Shown here: positions 1 to 11,990 of the stretch, one piece after another
How the letters are laid out: each line of letters begins with the position of its first letter
Numbering within the stretch: position 1 is the stretch's first letter
Source: Halichoerus grypus
Lineage: Eukaryota > Chordata > Mammalia > Carnivora > Phocidae
NCBI RefSeq assembly: GCF_964656455.1
Contig: NC_135721.1
Coordinates: 53,699,530-53,763,529 of the forward strand
Direction of reading: 5' to 3'
DNA length: 64,000 bases
Notes under the pieces: model-generated
What the model was told of the DNA's origin: nothing
Databases searched by the model: none
What the model saw: only the letters and a program-made list of their open reading frames with translations
Translations under genes and position numbers: made by a program

Positions 1-360
1 TAAAGAGCAATTTATTTGGTTAAAATAAAAAAGCAATTCTACATTCCTCTTTGGAAGGAGAGTTCCACAAAAGCAACCACCATATTGGATCCTACTGGGG
101 AAATGGGAGATATATGTTACCTATACCTTTTAGAATTCGACATGTCTGGTGAGGTTTAAATAGGGCCTTGGAAAGACTGAATAGGAATATTTGGACATGT
201 CAAATGGAGCCCCTCTCTTTGCTCCTTTTTATTTTTTATTTTTTTGCCAGAGAAAAGAAATTGAGCAGATGCTTCAGTGTCAGTCACATACAGGACATGT
301 GCCTGGGAGAAGATCATGGCTGGCAGATGCTGACTGGATTTATTTATTCACAACAGCCTA

Positions 361-550
361 TATTCATTGGGTGCTCACTATATGTCAGGCACTGTGGTTG
401 ATGCTTTACAAGGAATGTATCATTTGATCTATACAAAACACTATGAAGTATGTACTATTATTATTTCTACTTTTTAAGGATGGAAACTAATCTAGCAAAT
501 TGGTAGTGCTGGGGTTCTCACCTAAGCAGTTTGATAATACAGTCTACTCA
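361..550 (-). repeat. MIR SINE, reverse orientation
   Basis: Reads as the reverse of a MIR: a stretch like 'ttcattgggtgctcacta', then 'tgtcaggcactgtggttgatgc', the 'tactattattattt' core and 'ggatggaaactaa', followed by a weaker tail ending near a 'cagtct' block. This order matches the mammalian-wide MIR family, which is old and immobile. Divergence is high, so the right edge is approximate. Confidence 0.75.
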
Positions 551-1540
551 CATAAGCAATAAACCACCCTGCCTCCTGAATTAATGAGTGGCTATGATCT
601 TTTGGGAGGCAGAGTGATTTTATCCCTTTGTCACTAGAAAGCATGATCTTTTAGGCTTCTCCTACTTTCCGCTTTGTGCCTATAGTCACAGCATTGTTAT
701 TTCCTACATATGCCATATTCCACCCCCACACACCATTTAGTTAATTTTATTATTGTTTATCATGATCTCACAGCACTGGCTGCACAAGTGGAGAATATGT
801 GTGCACTCAGTCATCACTGGCCAGGAGACTTAGCAGATGGAGATAAGATGACAAAGTGCTCTGGGAAGATCATTCGGAAGAAAAGATATTTGTGGAAAGG
901 AAGATTTGCTGCCTTGAAACAGGGGACAAGAAGATGGACCAAGAACCAGGAATATGTTCTTAAATAAGTAGAACAGATAAGCAGCCTGTTAAAAGGAAGG
1001 AAGCAATACGTTCCCATTATAGTTTCAAAGGGTGTAGATCCATCTGATAATCCATGTGGCACATATTACTTATAATAATAATAATCTATTATTGAAGTCC
1101 AATAAGTGTTCATCTCTCCTCTTCCCTGGAGATAGAGTAATATACTCTTTTAAAGCAATTTGAATCAATTACATAACAATACATCTCCATAGAAGGAGAG
1201 ACAGAAACAGCGTATTCAGAGTTATTGCGTATATCAATGTGACCCATATTATATTCAGACAGGAAAAAAGACTTGTTAAAGCAACATTCTTTAAAGGGTG
1301 TCTGGGGATGTTATAGTGCTGGATCTACTTGTCACAGACCTCTTTAGGTGGGATCTGGGATCTAGCTCACAGTGATAACTGGCTGATTATACACCCTCCA
1401 TTGGATTCCTTCCCTTTCTCACTCTCCACTCCTCTACTGGTGTTTCCTGTGGTCATTTTCAACATAGACTACTCACATTCAAATTCTCATCCTGGGGTCT
1501 GATTCTGGGCATACCAGTCCAATACCAATATCAGAAATTG
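551..1540. other. Unique AT-rich stretch, no gene seen
   Basis: No recognisable repeat family or exon structure was found. A frame of 85 codons runs on the plus strand at 710-967 and an 82-codon frame lies opposite at 814-1062. Neither resembles a known family or is long enough to stand out from chance. A short (ATA)n run lies near 1072-1084. Confidence 0.5.
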
Positions 1541-1544
1541 GTAC

Positions 1545-1900
1545 TTGAAATATGTCGGTATATCGTTGGATAAAGAAGCTATGGATGTTAAGATCACTTA
1601 TGGAAAGAATATGAAGTAAGAAGAAAGTCAAGAATCTTCCTTGAGGAACACCAACATTTGAGTGTTAAGAAGACAGTGCATCCGCAGAAGTGTCAGAGGG
1701 AGTTGCAGAGAGGGAGGTGGAAAAACCAAGGGAGGGGTTTCAAGGGAAAATATTTTTTAAGATTGAAAGGAACTTTTGAACTTGCTTGACTGTTGGTGGA
1801 AAGAATGCAATAGAAAAGAGGAGTTTGAAAATGCAGGTAAATTAAAGGATCAATAGTCAATGTTGTTAAGATTCTGAAGAGAATAAGATGAAATTCGATC
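1545..1900 (+). repeat. Old L1M (L1ME-type) 3'UTR fragment, probable
   Basis: The text 'gaggaacaccaacatt', then 'gagggag', 'ggtggaaaaacca' and 'tttcaaggg', follows the order found in the long G/A-rich 3'UTR of ancient L1M (L1ME) elements. The segment before it also fits loosely. It is badly decayed and no reading frame remains. Assignment is from remembered family character, so the family name and edges are tentative. Confidence 0.4.
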
Positions 1901-4900
1901 GAGATCCCAAGTGATGGGATGCACTTTGCGAGGGACTTGGTAGGTTTGGTTATGGAAAACAGAGGAAGTTCCTATCTGATATTTTGGATAATCGGGTGTT
2001 TGGGAACAATAAAATAAACTGACTTTCCCTCCTAGTTTTATCTGAACATTTGACAAACTAAGGACTGAAACTCAGAACAAAATGAATTCCATTTTTTTCT
2101 TACTGAACTGTCACTTAAAAAAAAAAATTGAATGGACATGGAATTTAAGCAGAAGGTTTGTTTTATTTAATATTAACTTAAACTCTCTTCTTCTGTTCAT
2201 CAACTTGAATTAGAAAAGGAGTTCCTAATCAAGGAACTCCAAATGGGGATATGCTCTAGTGATTCTCATAGGTTTCATGTCCTATGTGGGTATAGACAAT
2301 TTCCACATGAATCTCATTGAATTATATTAATTTAAAAAATTCACTAGCAGCCTACCATATTTTGATTGGGACTCTCTTTTGTCCAGCTAAAAATGACATC
2401 TGGCCTACATGACTGTGATGGATGGTCTTGTAACCATAATAGAATTCTAGATCTCTGGTCACTATCGGAAGTAAAACTACAGTGAATTTACAATGATTTT
2501 TGACCTCTTCATTCCAAACTTTTCTTAAATATCCAAATCTTTCTGTTAGTCTCATATTCCTTTCTGTTACAGAGACTCTATGTCGAGTAAAATAATTGTA
2601 GGGCTACTTAAACTCTGGTCTATTAGCCATGGTCTATTTAGTATCCACATCATGGTGCTAGAGGTTAATATGGTTAATATGATCCTGGCTGAGGAATTAA
2701 ATTTAAAATTAAATTTTTAATTCAATATAAAACACAAAGGATGGTTAGAAAAATTAAAATATAAGTTCCCATATATAGGTTAGGAAAATCTGACCTTTAC
2801 TCTGATCCTATGGCTTAGTAGGCTATAGCAAAATATATACAAGAAGAAAATGTGTGGTCCCAGTCTCTGTCTCTAACTATAAGATACTTGAGGTAAAATA
2901 AAAGGATGGGCCTCAGTTATTCTAGTACAACCACTGTGATATTTATAAAGACTTAAGACCTATAATCAAATGTATAAAATGGAACTCTTTGAAATGGCTT
3001 GAAATCCCACATAGAAATCTGTTTATTGTTTTATAAACAACAAATAACAGAATCAAAATCAAATAACAGTAAAATCAAATAATAGAACACTGTAATAGTT
3101 AAATTATAAAGCATATAAAAGTATTTTGGGAAGTTTTTTTTTCTCTCATGTGGTGTATGTGTGTGTTGTGTCTGTATTTAGCATGGTGTCATTCTACCAC
3201 ATGGGATCGGATATTTTCTTTGCTCCTGCTAGCTACCTTCTTCCCCTTCTTTCCCACCCTGGAAGATTATGAAAGCAAAAAGGAGGGGGTTGGTTAGGAA
3301 GAAATATGAATTATTTAAACTGTATAAAAATGCTGGAATAAAATGAACATTCAAAACTCCTATGGTTGAATTTAATCTTTTGTTCAACTCATTCACTGAG
3401 AAAATCTGTCTTCAAATGGTTCATATTGCAGAATATGATGACTCCAGTCACCTATCCTAGACTCTACATTTGCTATAAAGACTATTGTGGCATGATGATA
3501 GATGAGGAAATTTACTCCTATAGTCTGCAGGGAAGTCAAGTGCCAATAATTTAAGACTTTCGATGATACAGTACTAACTTTATATTCCAAGCAATCACAA
3601 CCTATATTTATCCACCTGCTGTTTTTATGACTTAGAAATCACACTATTTGTTTGTGATGGTAATTTATTATATTATAGGAGAAGATTTTCAAATTACAGA
3701 CTTGCGTTGAGCTAGCGGAAGGAATTAAAATACTTTGCCCCACTCCTTTTCATAAATAAAAATAGTTCATTCAATAGATTGAAGGTTCTCAAGGAAATGG
3801 GACTCTTGGTCATTTTTAGAGTTTTCATTTATAAACAAAATCTGTAGGAACATGTTCAAATTTTAGGTGAGAGAAGCCTAGAAATTAGTTTTTAATAAGT
3901 AGAGAAGGGTGATACCTACAGTACTTTGAAGGACTTCATTATGTTTAATATCTTCTCTTTGGCTGTCTAACAACCATTAAAATAATATTTCTCTTACTTT
4001 AGGCATTTGACAACTACCTTTATAATTTCTGCCACAGTCTGTGTTACATTTGTATGATTATTTGCCTCATTTTTCTTCAAAAAAACTTACTTTTTAATTA
4101 TTTAGTGCAGAAGCCAATACTACTAGTGACATACCTCTCATGCTGTGGAAAACACTGTGTCAAAACAGTAGTTTTCAGCTACATCCACTGGCAATCTTCT
4201 ACCCACATTTAACCGTAATTTGATGAGATCTAAAAATGTTTCCTTTTTCTCAGTATCTCAGTGATGGTTGGTGTCTCCTGAATACTATTTTAAATTGCAT
4301 TTGAATCATTCTACCCTAATATGGATTCATCCATAATTAAGCTGTATGTTGCTAATAAATTGTTCCTCATCTTCCCTTAATTTAAATAGTCTTTTATCAT
4401 TTTGTTCAACTCTATGCCCAATTGCCAGACATAATTAAATGTCTATGAACATGCATTTTTCTCTTTCAATGATATTACTTACATAGAAAGAATAGCCCAT
4501 TTCACAGTTTTTAAAAATACCCCTATGTGGGTGGGTATTTCAACATTTTTGTATTGTTGAAAATTTAATAATAAAACATTGGGGGGAAATCCCAATTTAT
4601 ACTTCATGACAACCAAAAAACATACATCTTTGAATTTTTTCCCAAATTAGTGGTTAAAAGCAAGTGAAATATGCTGTGGCTAAATGAGAATATTACCAAA
4701 TTTTCTTTATATAGGTTTGGGCTCTTAGAGTCTTGGTCTAAAGAAAGTCACCAATTCCTTGAGGTATTGACTGGTATTGATAAATGAACATATTAATTTA
4801 TTTCCTCTACCAAGAGTCAAAAGTAGGTAACATCAGATATTAAAGTCATCTTTTAAAAAAATTCATGGTTTTTGTCGTAACAAAATTTTCCTGAATTTTA

Positions 4901-7117
4901 GTGCTAGAAAGGTACAAAAGGTAATATTCAGATTTAAAGAGGATACTGACTTGAACTGTTGTATAATCTCCAGCAGTTCATCCCTTTTTGTTCGTTCTGT
5001 GTCAATTTACTTGATATATCCTCTCAAGGAAATATATTAATATGTTTATTACTTGATGAATTTTCACCTTAATTTCCACAGTGAAGTTTCATCCAAACAC
5101 TCATATACAACTGTATATATGGGAGACATTAAAAAAAATCTTTGTAGTGATTTTGTGGGCACATTTGTAGTGTGGTATGGCATATTATCATTTATAGCAA
5201 GCAGTTTCCTGAATACAGGATAATACATATGACAGTTCTGTGGTGTGAATAGTCCTCATTATCTTTCAACAAATAATAGTGACTCATCAAATAAAAATTA
5301 ATGATTTTAATGAAGAATCATTGGAACCTGCTGTTATTAAAGAAAGACAGATGCATTGATTGATGTACATAGTAACATGCCCTGAAATATGACTACATTA
5401 GGTCTTTACTCTTCTCAATTGATATGCAAGCTATAATAAAGCTTTTACTGTTATTCAATATCAGCAATGGCATTAGCAATATAATTTGAGTTGCTTGATG
5501 GAGAAGAAGCCAAAACAAAGATCATTGAATATTGTTGTTTGATTTCAAGTTTTAAGATCTTAACTTCATTAAACTTGGTTTTATCCAGATTCCTAGAGAA
5601 AAGGAACCGAACAAAGGAAAAAAAGCAGAATATGTGAAATATACTTACATGTATGTTTATTCTTACAACAGATTTTCAGATATTGAAATCTCCATTAATT
5701 ATTTGTGATAGGACAAGTACAAAACATTCTTATGACAAATACTTTAAGTCTGGTGCTATTTAGATAGGCAGGCCATACAGCATCTTGTAAAATTCATTTC
5801 ATATTTTCTTCATTTCAGTGATTAATTACAACTGCTATGGCTTAAAAAAAAAATCACAGTGTCTATTCTTTCTAATGCCCCATAGCTTAAATCAGTGTTG
5901 CATAGTGTATATAATTAAAGACTGAAGATGTTTTCTAGGACAGCACATCCTTCCTCACCCCTGAAATTTCTGATCATTGACCTTTGTTCTAAAATGATCC
6001 ATTGTCCACTTGCTACATGGATTGTGTCATATCTTAAGCTTGAAAGTTTCATGGAATTAGCTTAACCCACAGGGTACTGGCATATTTGAACTTCAGCTGA
6101 CATCCTTAGGGATAGATGATCTCAAGAAAGAATGGTCATGGTCAGCCCAGAACACAATGAAATTGTCTGTACCTAAGCCATTTGCCTCCAGAATTGTTTT
6201 CTTTAATTGAAGGAGTTCAGACCATATAATCTATGGGCCATCTACCCGAACACGTTTATTTGTTTACAACAGTTATTTTTACTCCCAGTCTAGTTTGACA
6301 TGCACAAATAACTTGGTAGTCATGAAGTCAAAGGGATTTTGAGGCAAATAAAAAGCAATATGGTTTAGCATGTGCACTGATAAATGGTGTTACAACATTT
6401 AAAATTCTTATGCCTATTTGAGGACAATATTGTAACATATTCCACAGTTTTTTATAGCTTTTCAGAATGACTAGGGAAGTTGGTTGTTATCAAATAATGT
6501 TATCAAATTGTAGAAGGAAATGGAAAGTTTGGAAAACTGAGAATAGTTTCCATAGAATTCTAGAGTCATAGAACTGAAAGGAATATAATAGAAATAATTA
6601 TAATGCCTGGCACTTAATCTCTTTGTCCAAACAACAAACATTTATTAAATTTCTACTACGTGCCAGTTTTTGGTGATAAAAAAGATACAGAAGGCACATT
6701 CTATGCTTGAGGGGGTCCAGGACTGAGAGGGAGAGATACATACACAAGGACACAATTAAATAGAGACATTGACAGGAGATTTGAGAGAACAGAGGAGAGT
6801 GCAAACCTGTTTGAGGGCAAGAAGACACTCCTTCCTCTGAGGTCTATTTTTTTTTTCTTCCTTCTCATGATCTCCTCCAAATGACACTTGTGTTCTACTT
6901 AATCCTTATATGACTGTAAGTGGTTGATGATGGCACTGAATGGGAGTTTACTATTCATAATAAGGGAAGACAAAATGTCTTATCATGAGAGAATTCATAT
7001 TAAAACATATGTATATATGTATTCAACAATTCTTAGTAAAAAATTCTTGACCAAGAATGTGTCTTGGATAAAAGTACTTGTGCTCTCTCCATTTAACCAG
7101 ATCATTGTTTAGAATTA
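1901..7117. other. Long unique AT-rich stretch, no gene seen
   Basis: This is 5.2 kb of AT-rich sequence with short A and T runs. I could not assign any SINE, LINE, LTR or DNA transposon with confidence, nor any exon. Reading frames are all under 80 codons. A weak L1M-like segment may lie at about 6595-6800, where 'caacaaacatttattaaatttctac' style text resembles the 'atttattgagcacctac' block of L1M 3' ends. Very old, unrecognisable repeats may well remain here. Confidence 0.45.
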
Positions 7118-7290
7118 GATTAATTGTCCTCAGTCTTGGTTGCATATTATATTCACCTGCAGAACTTTTAGAAAGTACACTGTTTGGTTCCCATTCCAGA
7201 GAGTTTGATTTAATTGGTTTGGGATGGACTGAGGGAATCAGTATTTTTAAATAGTTTCCCGGTTGATTTTGTCCTGCCAAGAGTTGAGAG
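7118..7290 (+). mobile_element. MER20-like hAT-Charlie MITE
   Basis: Text such as 'cttggttgcatattatattcacctgcagaactttt', 'ggttcccattccagagagtttgatttaattggtttggg' and 'atcagtatttttaaa' follows the MER20 non-autonomous hAT consensus order, including its near-palindromic second half. These elements carry no coding sequence and are fixed relics. The exact Charlie subfamily is a judgement from memory. Confidence 0.65.
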
Positions 7291-7594
7291 TTTTTGCTTT
7301 AATAGATTAGTGACCCTTTTCAACCCATTCTCAACTTGATTTGAGTAAACCCTGACACTTTCAAGTACCACATTAGCAGGACTCACTGTTTATTTATTAA
7401 GATAGAAAATATACACAACACCCTGAATTAACCACCTGTGCTTTTTCTGAAGCCTCAGAAGATTTGGCATTCTCCCTGCTTATTCTCTTTTCCTTGAACA
7501 GCCTGCCATAATTCTAGTATTATAGTGTACTTGTTCTTGGCAAGTTGCCTCATCTAGTTTTTAAGATGCCTTTTTGTTGTGAATTGCTTTCAAT
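7291..7594. other. Unique spacer
   Basis: AT-rich sequence with no repeat or reading frame that I can assign. Confidence 0.4.
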
Positions 7595-8060
7595 TTTCTC
7601 TCTCTTTTTTTTGGAAAGTAATGTTATTTTTATTATAAATTATATGTTTTTATAGAAAAATTTTAAAACAGAAAGCATAAAATTAAGAACAAAGATTACT
7701 CCTAATACTATAGGAACAAACAGCACTACTCTGTGGCGCGTATTTTCAGCCTTTTTTTTTTCTGTGTTAGTAGATATATTAACATTTTATTTACAAAGTT
7801 AGAATCCTACAATATCAAAATATATTTTGTAATCAGTATTTCACCTGAAAAATTTTATCTTTAAGAATTTCAATACTTATAACTAACCTTGTAGATCATA
7901 ATTTTTAAAGGCTGCTTGGCATTTCATTGAATATATAATAGGTTTTTTTGTTTTTTGTTTTTTTAACTAGTCTCCTAATTGGGGCTTTTAGGTTGGTGCC
8001 TTTTTGTTTGTTTGTTTCTTACTTTAAAGAGTCTACAATTAAAGTTTGTTCTTGATGCCA
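7595..8060 (-). repeat. Old L1M 3' end, antisense
   Basis: The strand reads as the reverse of an old L1 3' end: an 'aagtaatgttatttt..tagaaaaattttaaaa' block, a decayed 'ccaccca..agataaccactgtta' equivalent, and 'aaaggctgcttggcatttcattgaatat', which corresponds to the 'ggctgcataatattcca' block of L1 ORF2. The same family pattern recurs more clearly at 25.5-26.0 kb. No frame survives. Confidence 0.6.
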
Positions 8061-8584
8061 GGCTAGAATCTTTGGGGACTTTAAATCATTCATGATTGTA
8101 GTATTTTTACAAGTTTGGTCTTCTTCCTTGTCATTTCATGCTTTCTCTCTCTTGTCAAAAGGCTGCCTTCCCTGCTTTCCTTTTATTTTCTTGCTCATCA
8201 TTTGGCCTTCAGTGATTAAAGTGAGTTGGGCTGGGCATAAACACCATGGCAAGCTCCTCACATGCTGCTGGATCTATCCTTTGCTTTCAACTCTCCTTAT
8301 TCCAGGAAATACTGGGAATATTCTGCCAGAATCTCTTCCTCCCTTTTCCTATGCCATATGCTCTCCCACGTATGGATCAGAACTGGATTTACTTCAGTGT
8401 AGTCTAAATCTTACAGAATTTTTTAGAAGTTCCTGGTATTTATTTATCAGTATCCCTAGGTCTGACTGCTAATATGTTTTCCTTTAAATACTACCACATC
8501 AGTCCCAAGAAGTAGTTCTGCATAGAGGTTTGAGACTCAGACAGGAAGGAACATTAATCAGGCTTCCAGCATTTACTCATTTTA
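8061..8584. other. Unique stretch with an unconvincing 126-codon frame
   Basis: The plus-strand frame at 8092-8472 encodes a 126-residue peptide rich in F, L, S and P. It shows no recognisable domain, no neighbouring exon signals that I trust, and typical chance-ORF composition. It may be a decayed insertion. I do not call it a gene. Confidence 0.4.
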
Positions 8585-8755
8585 TGTAGTCATGCAATAA
8601 TTTAACTCTAAATCTCAGTTTTCTCACCTATAATAGGGAATAGTAATTGTACCTAATTCATAAGATTATTATAGGGATTAAAAGAGATAGTACTTATATT
8701 GTGTATTAGCACAAAATGTGCCATGAAGAAGTGCTTAATAAATGTTAGCTTGAGG
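8585..8755 (+). repeat. MIR SINE, forward orientation
   Basis: 'ctcagttttctcacctataat' followed by 'ataatagtaattgtacctaattcataagattattatagggattaaaagagata' and 'agtgcttaataaatgttagc' is the forward MIR order (cctcagtttcctcatctgtaaaatggg to gtgctcaataaatg). This is one of the clearer MIR copies in the window. Confidence 0.85.
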
Positions 8756-9054
8756 AGGAGAAGGAAGCTGATGATGAGGATGAGAATTTCAGTGGAAATC
8801 TTAGGTTGTCATTGTGCCCAGAACCATTGGTAAGGAATGAATAAAAAGGAACCTGATTCTTTTATTGGAAGTACACTGTTTTGAACCAATATAGACATAG
8901 GTTATGTTATAAAATCAGGTAATAAGTTATTGAAAGAATGTTAAAATTGCTTTAAAGTTGAATCACTCTGTATCTATAAAGTTTTTCTTATTTCATAGAT
9001 ACAGGTATGTTTCTAACATTTATAATCCCCAAACTCATGCTACAGCTTAAACCA

Positions 9055-9465
9055 CCTATGGGCTGAATTGTGTCCCCCATCCAAATTCACATGTTGAAGT
9101 CCTAACTCCTCATACTACAGAATGTGACTGTGTGTGGAGATAAGATCTTTAAAGATTGAGGTTAAGGTAATTAGGGTAATTAAGTTTAAATGAGGTCACT
9201 AGGGTGGGCCCTAATCCGGTATGACTGGTGGCCTTATAAAAAGAGAAGATTAGGGCACAGATACATACAGAGAAAAGATCATGTGATAACACCAGAAGAT
9301 AGCCATTTACAAGCTAAGGAGAGAGGGCTTAGGAGAAACCAACACTACCAATACCCTGATCTTGGACTTCCAGCCTCCAGAACTATGAAAAAATAAAGAT
9401 CTGTTATTTAAGCCACCCAGACTGTGGTACTTTGTTATGGCAGCCCTAGAAAACTAGTACAAATC
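9055..9465 (+). mobile_element. MLT1-type solo LTR (ERVL-MaLR)
   Basis: Begins 'tatgggctgaattgtgtccccc' and runs through 'catgttgaagtcctaac', 'gaatgtgactgtgtgtggagataa', 'agggtgggccctaatc', 'ggccttataaaaagag', 'cttggacttccagcctccagaact', and ends 'ccacccagactgtggtactttgttatggcagccctag'. This is the whole order of an MLT1 LTR. No internal retroviral-like region lies beside it, so it is a solo LTR. A 68-codon frame inside it is not a gene. Confidence 0.88.
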
Positions 9466-9524
9466 ATATTTAATTTTTCCCCTTTGTAGAGTTTAAAAAT
9501 TTTTGGTTAGAATTTTAAAAAGGT

Positions 9525-9550
9525 ATCATCATCATCATCATCATCATCAT
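9525..9550. repeat. (ATC)n trinucleotide microsatellite
   Basis: About nine perfect ATC units lie between an A-rich run and 'gctgctt'. It gives a run of histidine in a chance frame (9503-9760), which continues into the following SINE and is not a gene. Confidence 0.95.
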
Positions 9551-9649
9551 GCTGCTTTTCGGCAAAATAGCCTTAGTTCTCATAAATGTTTCTCATTAAT
9601 CCTATTTTTCAAGTATTTTGGAAAAAGCTACAAAGATGAAAAGATTTTA

Positions 9650-9841
9650 TTTTTTTTAAGATTTTATTTATTTGACAGAGAGAGACACAGCAAGAGAGGG
9701 AACACAAGCAGGGGGAGTGGGAGAGGGAGAAGCAGGCTTCCCGCGGAGCAGGAAGCCTGATGCGGGGCTCGATCCCAGGACCCTGGGATCATGACCTGAG
9801 CCGAAGGCAGACGCTTAAGGACTGAGCCACCCAGGTGCCCC
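9650..9841 (-). mobile_element. CAN-SINE (tRNA-Lys derived), young copy with TSD
   Basis: Reverse of a carnivoran SINE: T-rich tail, 'aagattttatttatttgacagagagag', 'ggctcgatcccaggaccctgggatcatgacctgagccgaaggcagacgc', ending 'gagccacccaggtgcccc'. An 18-bp TSD flanks it: aaagatgaaaagatttta at 9632-9649 and aaagctgaaaagatttta at 9842-9859, one mismatch. Internal A and B boxes for Pol III are visible on the reverse strand. It was mobilised in trans by L1. Confidence 0.95.
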
Positions 9842-10054
9842 AAAGCTGAAAAGATTTTAAAAGAGGATTTCTTTATTGTGGATATTTGCTTTCTTAAAAG
9901 AAAAGACTATTTTTTTTGTTTAAGTCTTCACTTTCTACCCTGGTCTTACTATACTAGTTCCAAAACAGTCATATACTTGAAAAGTTTATTCCAGTGTTTG
10001 CATTGTTGGTTTACCTTTTCTTACTAGACAACGGATCATCTCCTAAAGTGCCTA

Positions 10055-10056
10055 TT

Positions 10057-10107
<51 letters not shown>

Positions 10108-10235
10108 ATATATATATGTACATATGTGTGTGTGTGATATATGTGATATACACATATCTCATATATATGAATATATGTCATATACATAATCTCATATATA
10201 TACATATATATGTGTATATATATATACTATTAGAC
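10055..10235. repeat. Compound (CA)n/(TA)n/(TG)n microsatellite
   Basis: A run of about 22 CA units is followed by alternating TA, TG and 'atatgt' blocks for some 180 bases. Alternating purine-pyrimidine sequence of this kind can adopt Z-DNA. It carries no gene. Confidence 0.92.
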
Positions 10236-10992
10236 TCTCTTTTTGTATAGTCTTTTCTAAGAGCTCATTTTCTCTCTTAAATATGTAGAGATAGTATATC
10301 TGAGTGCTCAATAAAAGTTACCTGTTTGAGTGAATGTTGAGAAGATAATCAGTGAACAGGTTGAAGTTGCAGTTGTGCAAGGCCAACAGAGCCAAACAAG
10401 AATTACAGCTGATTGTTCAGAGTTCTATAATCAACGAAGTTGATTTTTGTATTTTGCTTGAACTTAACTCAATTAACAGTCTCTGAAAAATAAGCTAGCT
10501 TTACTTATTTACCCATATTTCTACCTAACAACGAAAAGGAGTCAAGAAAACACTCTCTCTCTTTTCTCACTAAAGGAGAGCTCTTTGAGATTTAAAATTT
10601 ATGTTTATATACCACAGCAGCTGTCCAGAATTCAGAACATGGAGGTGTCCATTAGTGGGTTTTGCTTGTTAAGAGATTTGCCAAATGTGAAAAGCTATTG
10701 TCATGAAGAGAAAATGTATGGTCATTGTAAGATAATGTCTCTCTTCATTTGAATAATTGTTGATGAAGACTGAAAATGGGAAAGAGTGTACTCTTGGGAT
10801 ACTCATGCTTAGTGGTTTTCTCGATGTAAATAGATATAAACTTCAAATTAACTTAAGTATTTTGTATTTTAAAATATTTTCCAAGAAAAGTATTTTAGAA
10901 GCATAGCATAATTAGATAACTAGATGCTATTGCAAGAGCCAATTTTGTTCATTTTCTAAGGTTTTAGGGAATATAACCAGACTACTCCAGAT
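10236..10992. other. Unique AT-rich spacer
   Basis: No repeat family, RNA or coding frame recognised. It ends at the left target-site duplication of the rearranged L1. Confidence 0.45.
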
Positions 10993-11014
10993 GAATTATT
11001 ATCTAAAAGTTTTT

Positions 11015-11476
11015 TTTCTTTTTTAAAATTTTTTATTGTTATGTTAATAACCATACATTACATCATTAGTTTTTCATGTAGTGTTCCATAATTCATTGTT
11101 CGTGCATAACACCCAATGCTCCATGCAGAACATGCCCTCTTTAATACCCATCACTAGGCTAACCTATCCTCCCACCCCCCTCCCCTCTAGAACCCTCAGT
11201 TTGTTTTTCAGAGTCCATCAACTCTCATGGTTCGTCTCCCCCTCCGATACCCCCGCCTTCATTCTTCCCCTCCTGCTATCTTCTTTTTTTTTTTTTTTTA
11301 ACAGATATTGCATTATTTGTTTCAGAGGTACAGATCTGAGATTCAACAGTCTTGCACAATTCACAGCGCTCACCATAGCACATACCTTCCCCAATGTCTA
11401 TCACCCAGCCACCCCGTCCCTCCCACCCCCCCCCACTCCAGTAACCCTCAGTTTGTTTCCTGAGATTAAGAATTCC
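11015..11476 (-). repeat. Two-module L1 3'UTR with internal poly(A)
   Basis: Two related C/T-rich modules lie side by side (G-rich on the L1 sense strand). The distal one (about 11020-11280) contains 'ataacacccaatgctccatg' and 'aaccctcagtttgttt'. The proximal one (about 11300-11470) contains 'acagcgctcaccatagcac' and again 'aaccctcagtttgttt'. A run of about 17 T, i.e. a poly(A) on the L1 strand, separates them near 11283-11300. The same layout occurs at 52.2 and 53.9 kb. Confidence 0.75.
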
Positions 11477-11990
11477 TCATATCAGTGAGGTCATATGATA
11501 CATGTCTTTCTCTGATTGACTTATTTTGCTCAGCATAACACCCTCCAGTTCCATCCACGTCATTGCAAATGGCAAGATCTCATTCCTTTTGATGGCTGCA
11601 TAATATTCCATTGTATATATATACCACATCTTCTTTATCCATTCATCTGTTGATGGACATCTTGGCTCTTTCCACAGTTTGGCTATTGTGGACATTGCTG
11701 CTATAAACATCGGGGTGCACATACCCCTTCGGATCCCTACATTTGTATATTTGGGGTAAATACCCAGTTGTGCAATTGCTGGATCCTATGGTAGCTCTAT
11801 TTTCAACTTTCTGAGGAACCTCCATACTGTTTTCCAGAGTGGCTGCACCAGCTTGCATTCCCACCAACAGCGTAGGAGGGTTCCCCTTTCTCCGCATCCC
11901 CACCAACAGCTGTCGTTTCCTGACTTGTTAATTTTAGCCATTCTGACTGGTGTGAGGTGATATCTCATTGAGGTTTTGATTTGGATTTCT
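11477..11990 (-). pseudogene. L1 ORF2 C-terminal remnant
   Basis: Three overlapping minus-strand frames (11477-11722, 11643-11906, 11786-11968) carry consecutive parts of the ORF2p C-terminus. Recognisable blocks include [50 protein letters not shown] and MWYIYTMEYYAAIKRNE. The frame changes show at least two small indels. Endonuclease and reverse transcriptase domains are absent, so nothing active can be made. The natural ORF2 stop lies at about 11477-11479. Confidence 0.85.

Noticed and set aside
8092..8472. 126-codon open frame, plus strand
   Set aside because: No domain, no exon signals, composition like a chance frame in T-rich DNA; no homologue recognised.
9503..9760. Histidine-run protein
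   Set aside because: The His run is the (ATC)n microsatellite read in one frame, then the frame enters a SINE.
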